From the NCBI GenBank assembly GCA_034336665.1, contig CM067568.1, forward strand, positions 15,409,983 through 15,473,982: 64,000 nt of DNA, read 5' to 3'. Numbering within the stretch: position 1 is the first letter of the stretch; the number at the start of each line of letters is the position of its first letter. Position numbers and translations under genes: made by a program. The notes under the pieces are model-generated. The model ran no database searches. It was not told where the DNA came from and was given only the letters and a program-made list of their open reading frames with translations. This stretch comes from Luscinia megarhynchos. Its lineage: Eukaryota; Chordata; Aves; Passeriformes; Turdidae. Of this stretch, positions 41,330 through 64,000 are shown in pieces.

Positions 41330-41663
41330 GTAGGTACTGGTTGTGCTTTATTTACAAAATCCAGAGATTTGTACACAGCAATCTACAGGACAGCATAGGG
41401 CTGGTATCAGGAGGAAAAGGGACATGCTCAGCAGGAATTGAAGATGCCAGCAAGGAGTCATCCATGTTCCACAGGGAACCTGCTTCCCCTTGCCTGAGGA
41501 AGCCACCAGACCCCTCCAGGAATAAAAGCAGCAGCAAGAGCCAATGCAGGCTGATGTGATTTTTGTTATCATTGAGGCATGAGAACACAAGTGATCGGTG
41601 AAGGAGGGAAGAGGAGACCTGCAGGGGTTCAGCACACCACTAAAGGCCATCCTGCCTGGTTCT
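41330..41663 (-). other. TNNT3: TNNT3 3' UTR
   Basis: Sequence between the TAA stop and the inferred cleavage site, about 330 nt. It has no internal AATAAA before the one at 41347-41352. Confidence 0.7.
41347..41352 (-). terminator. TNNT3: TNNT3 poly(A) signal (AATAAA)
   Basis: Minus-strand AATAAAGCACAACC about 312 nt after the TNNT3 stop. Cleavage is expected about 15-25 nt further on, near 41325-41335. The transcript then ends about 1.6 kb before the MRPL23 ATG. Confidence 0.8.
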
Positions 41664-63824
<22,161 letters not shown>

Positions 63825-64000
63825 CTTCAGGTGGCAAGTGTCATGGAACAAAAGCAGCAGCAGCAAGCAGGAAAATGAAAACAGAAAACTGTTAGAAACT
63901 GGTGCTGGGGTGAGCTAAGGCCTGGAGAAAAAAGGTGGTTAGAAAGTGATGGAGAAAAGTTACATGGAAAAGAAATGGATGACATGAGAAAGAGACACAA

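Overview
This window is vertebrate genomic DNA and almost certainly avian. The coding sequence is split into short exons by consensus GT-AG introns. The repeats are CR1 LINE 3' ends, and I see no Alu or L1. The fast troponin T gene also carries the His-Glu and Ala-Pro rich micro-exons known from bird muscle. Two protein genes are readable, both on the minus strand and in tandem: TNNT3 (fast skeletal troponin T, 41.3 kb to beyond the right edge) and MRPL23 (mitochondrial ribosomal protein uL23m, about 28.9-39.7 kb). This is the conserved TNNT3-MRPL23 neighbourhood that in mammals adjoins H19/IGF2. No IGF2 or H19 sequence is visible here.

Left third (1-28.9 kb): gene-free flank downstream of MRPL23. 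It holds a GC/AT-mixed block near 1.75-2.13 kb that looks regulatory, a well preserved MIR-type SINE at about 2.5-2.7 kb, a CR1 copy at about 24.84-25.42 kb, a CR1 tail at about 26.5 kb and a young 52-bp tandem duplication at 26.76 kb. The many short ORFs here have no recognisable protein content.

Middle (28.9-41 kb): MRPL23 is complete in five exons (471 bp of CDS, 156 aa). Its last intron is 7.7 kb. Its CpG-rich promoter carries a consensus CTCF motif, and two degenerate CR1 copies lie just upstream, between MRPL23 and the TNNT3 poly(A) site.

Right part (41.3-64 kb): TNNT3, lacking its 5' end. The constitutive exons encoding the tropomyosin-binding and IT-arm coiled-coil regions lie at 46.9-50.9 kb. 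The mutually exclusive C-terminal pair (41 bp each) lies at 46.27 and 44.16 kb, and the final exon at 41.7 kb. From 54.5 to 63.9 kb there is an array of at least nine in-frame micro-exons (12-18 bp), plus a 27-bp candidate exon and one apparent dead copy. They encode AQEE, EEAQEE, APPA, AQEE, AHEE, VHEP, APPP, VHEP and EEAHEE blocks of the N-terminal hypervariable region. All share phase and have similar flanking introns, so they arose by repeated duplication of an exon-plus-flank unit. This combinatorial array is the most interesting system in the window. Several acceptors are NAGNAG-type, and some exon junctions create or alter His-x-x-x-His spacings.

Exon boundaries were read by eye from splice signals and reading frame. 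Gene identities rest on remembered family sequences, without any database search.
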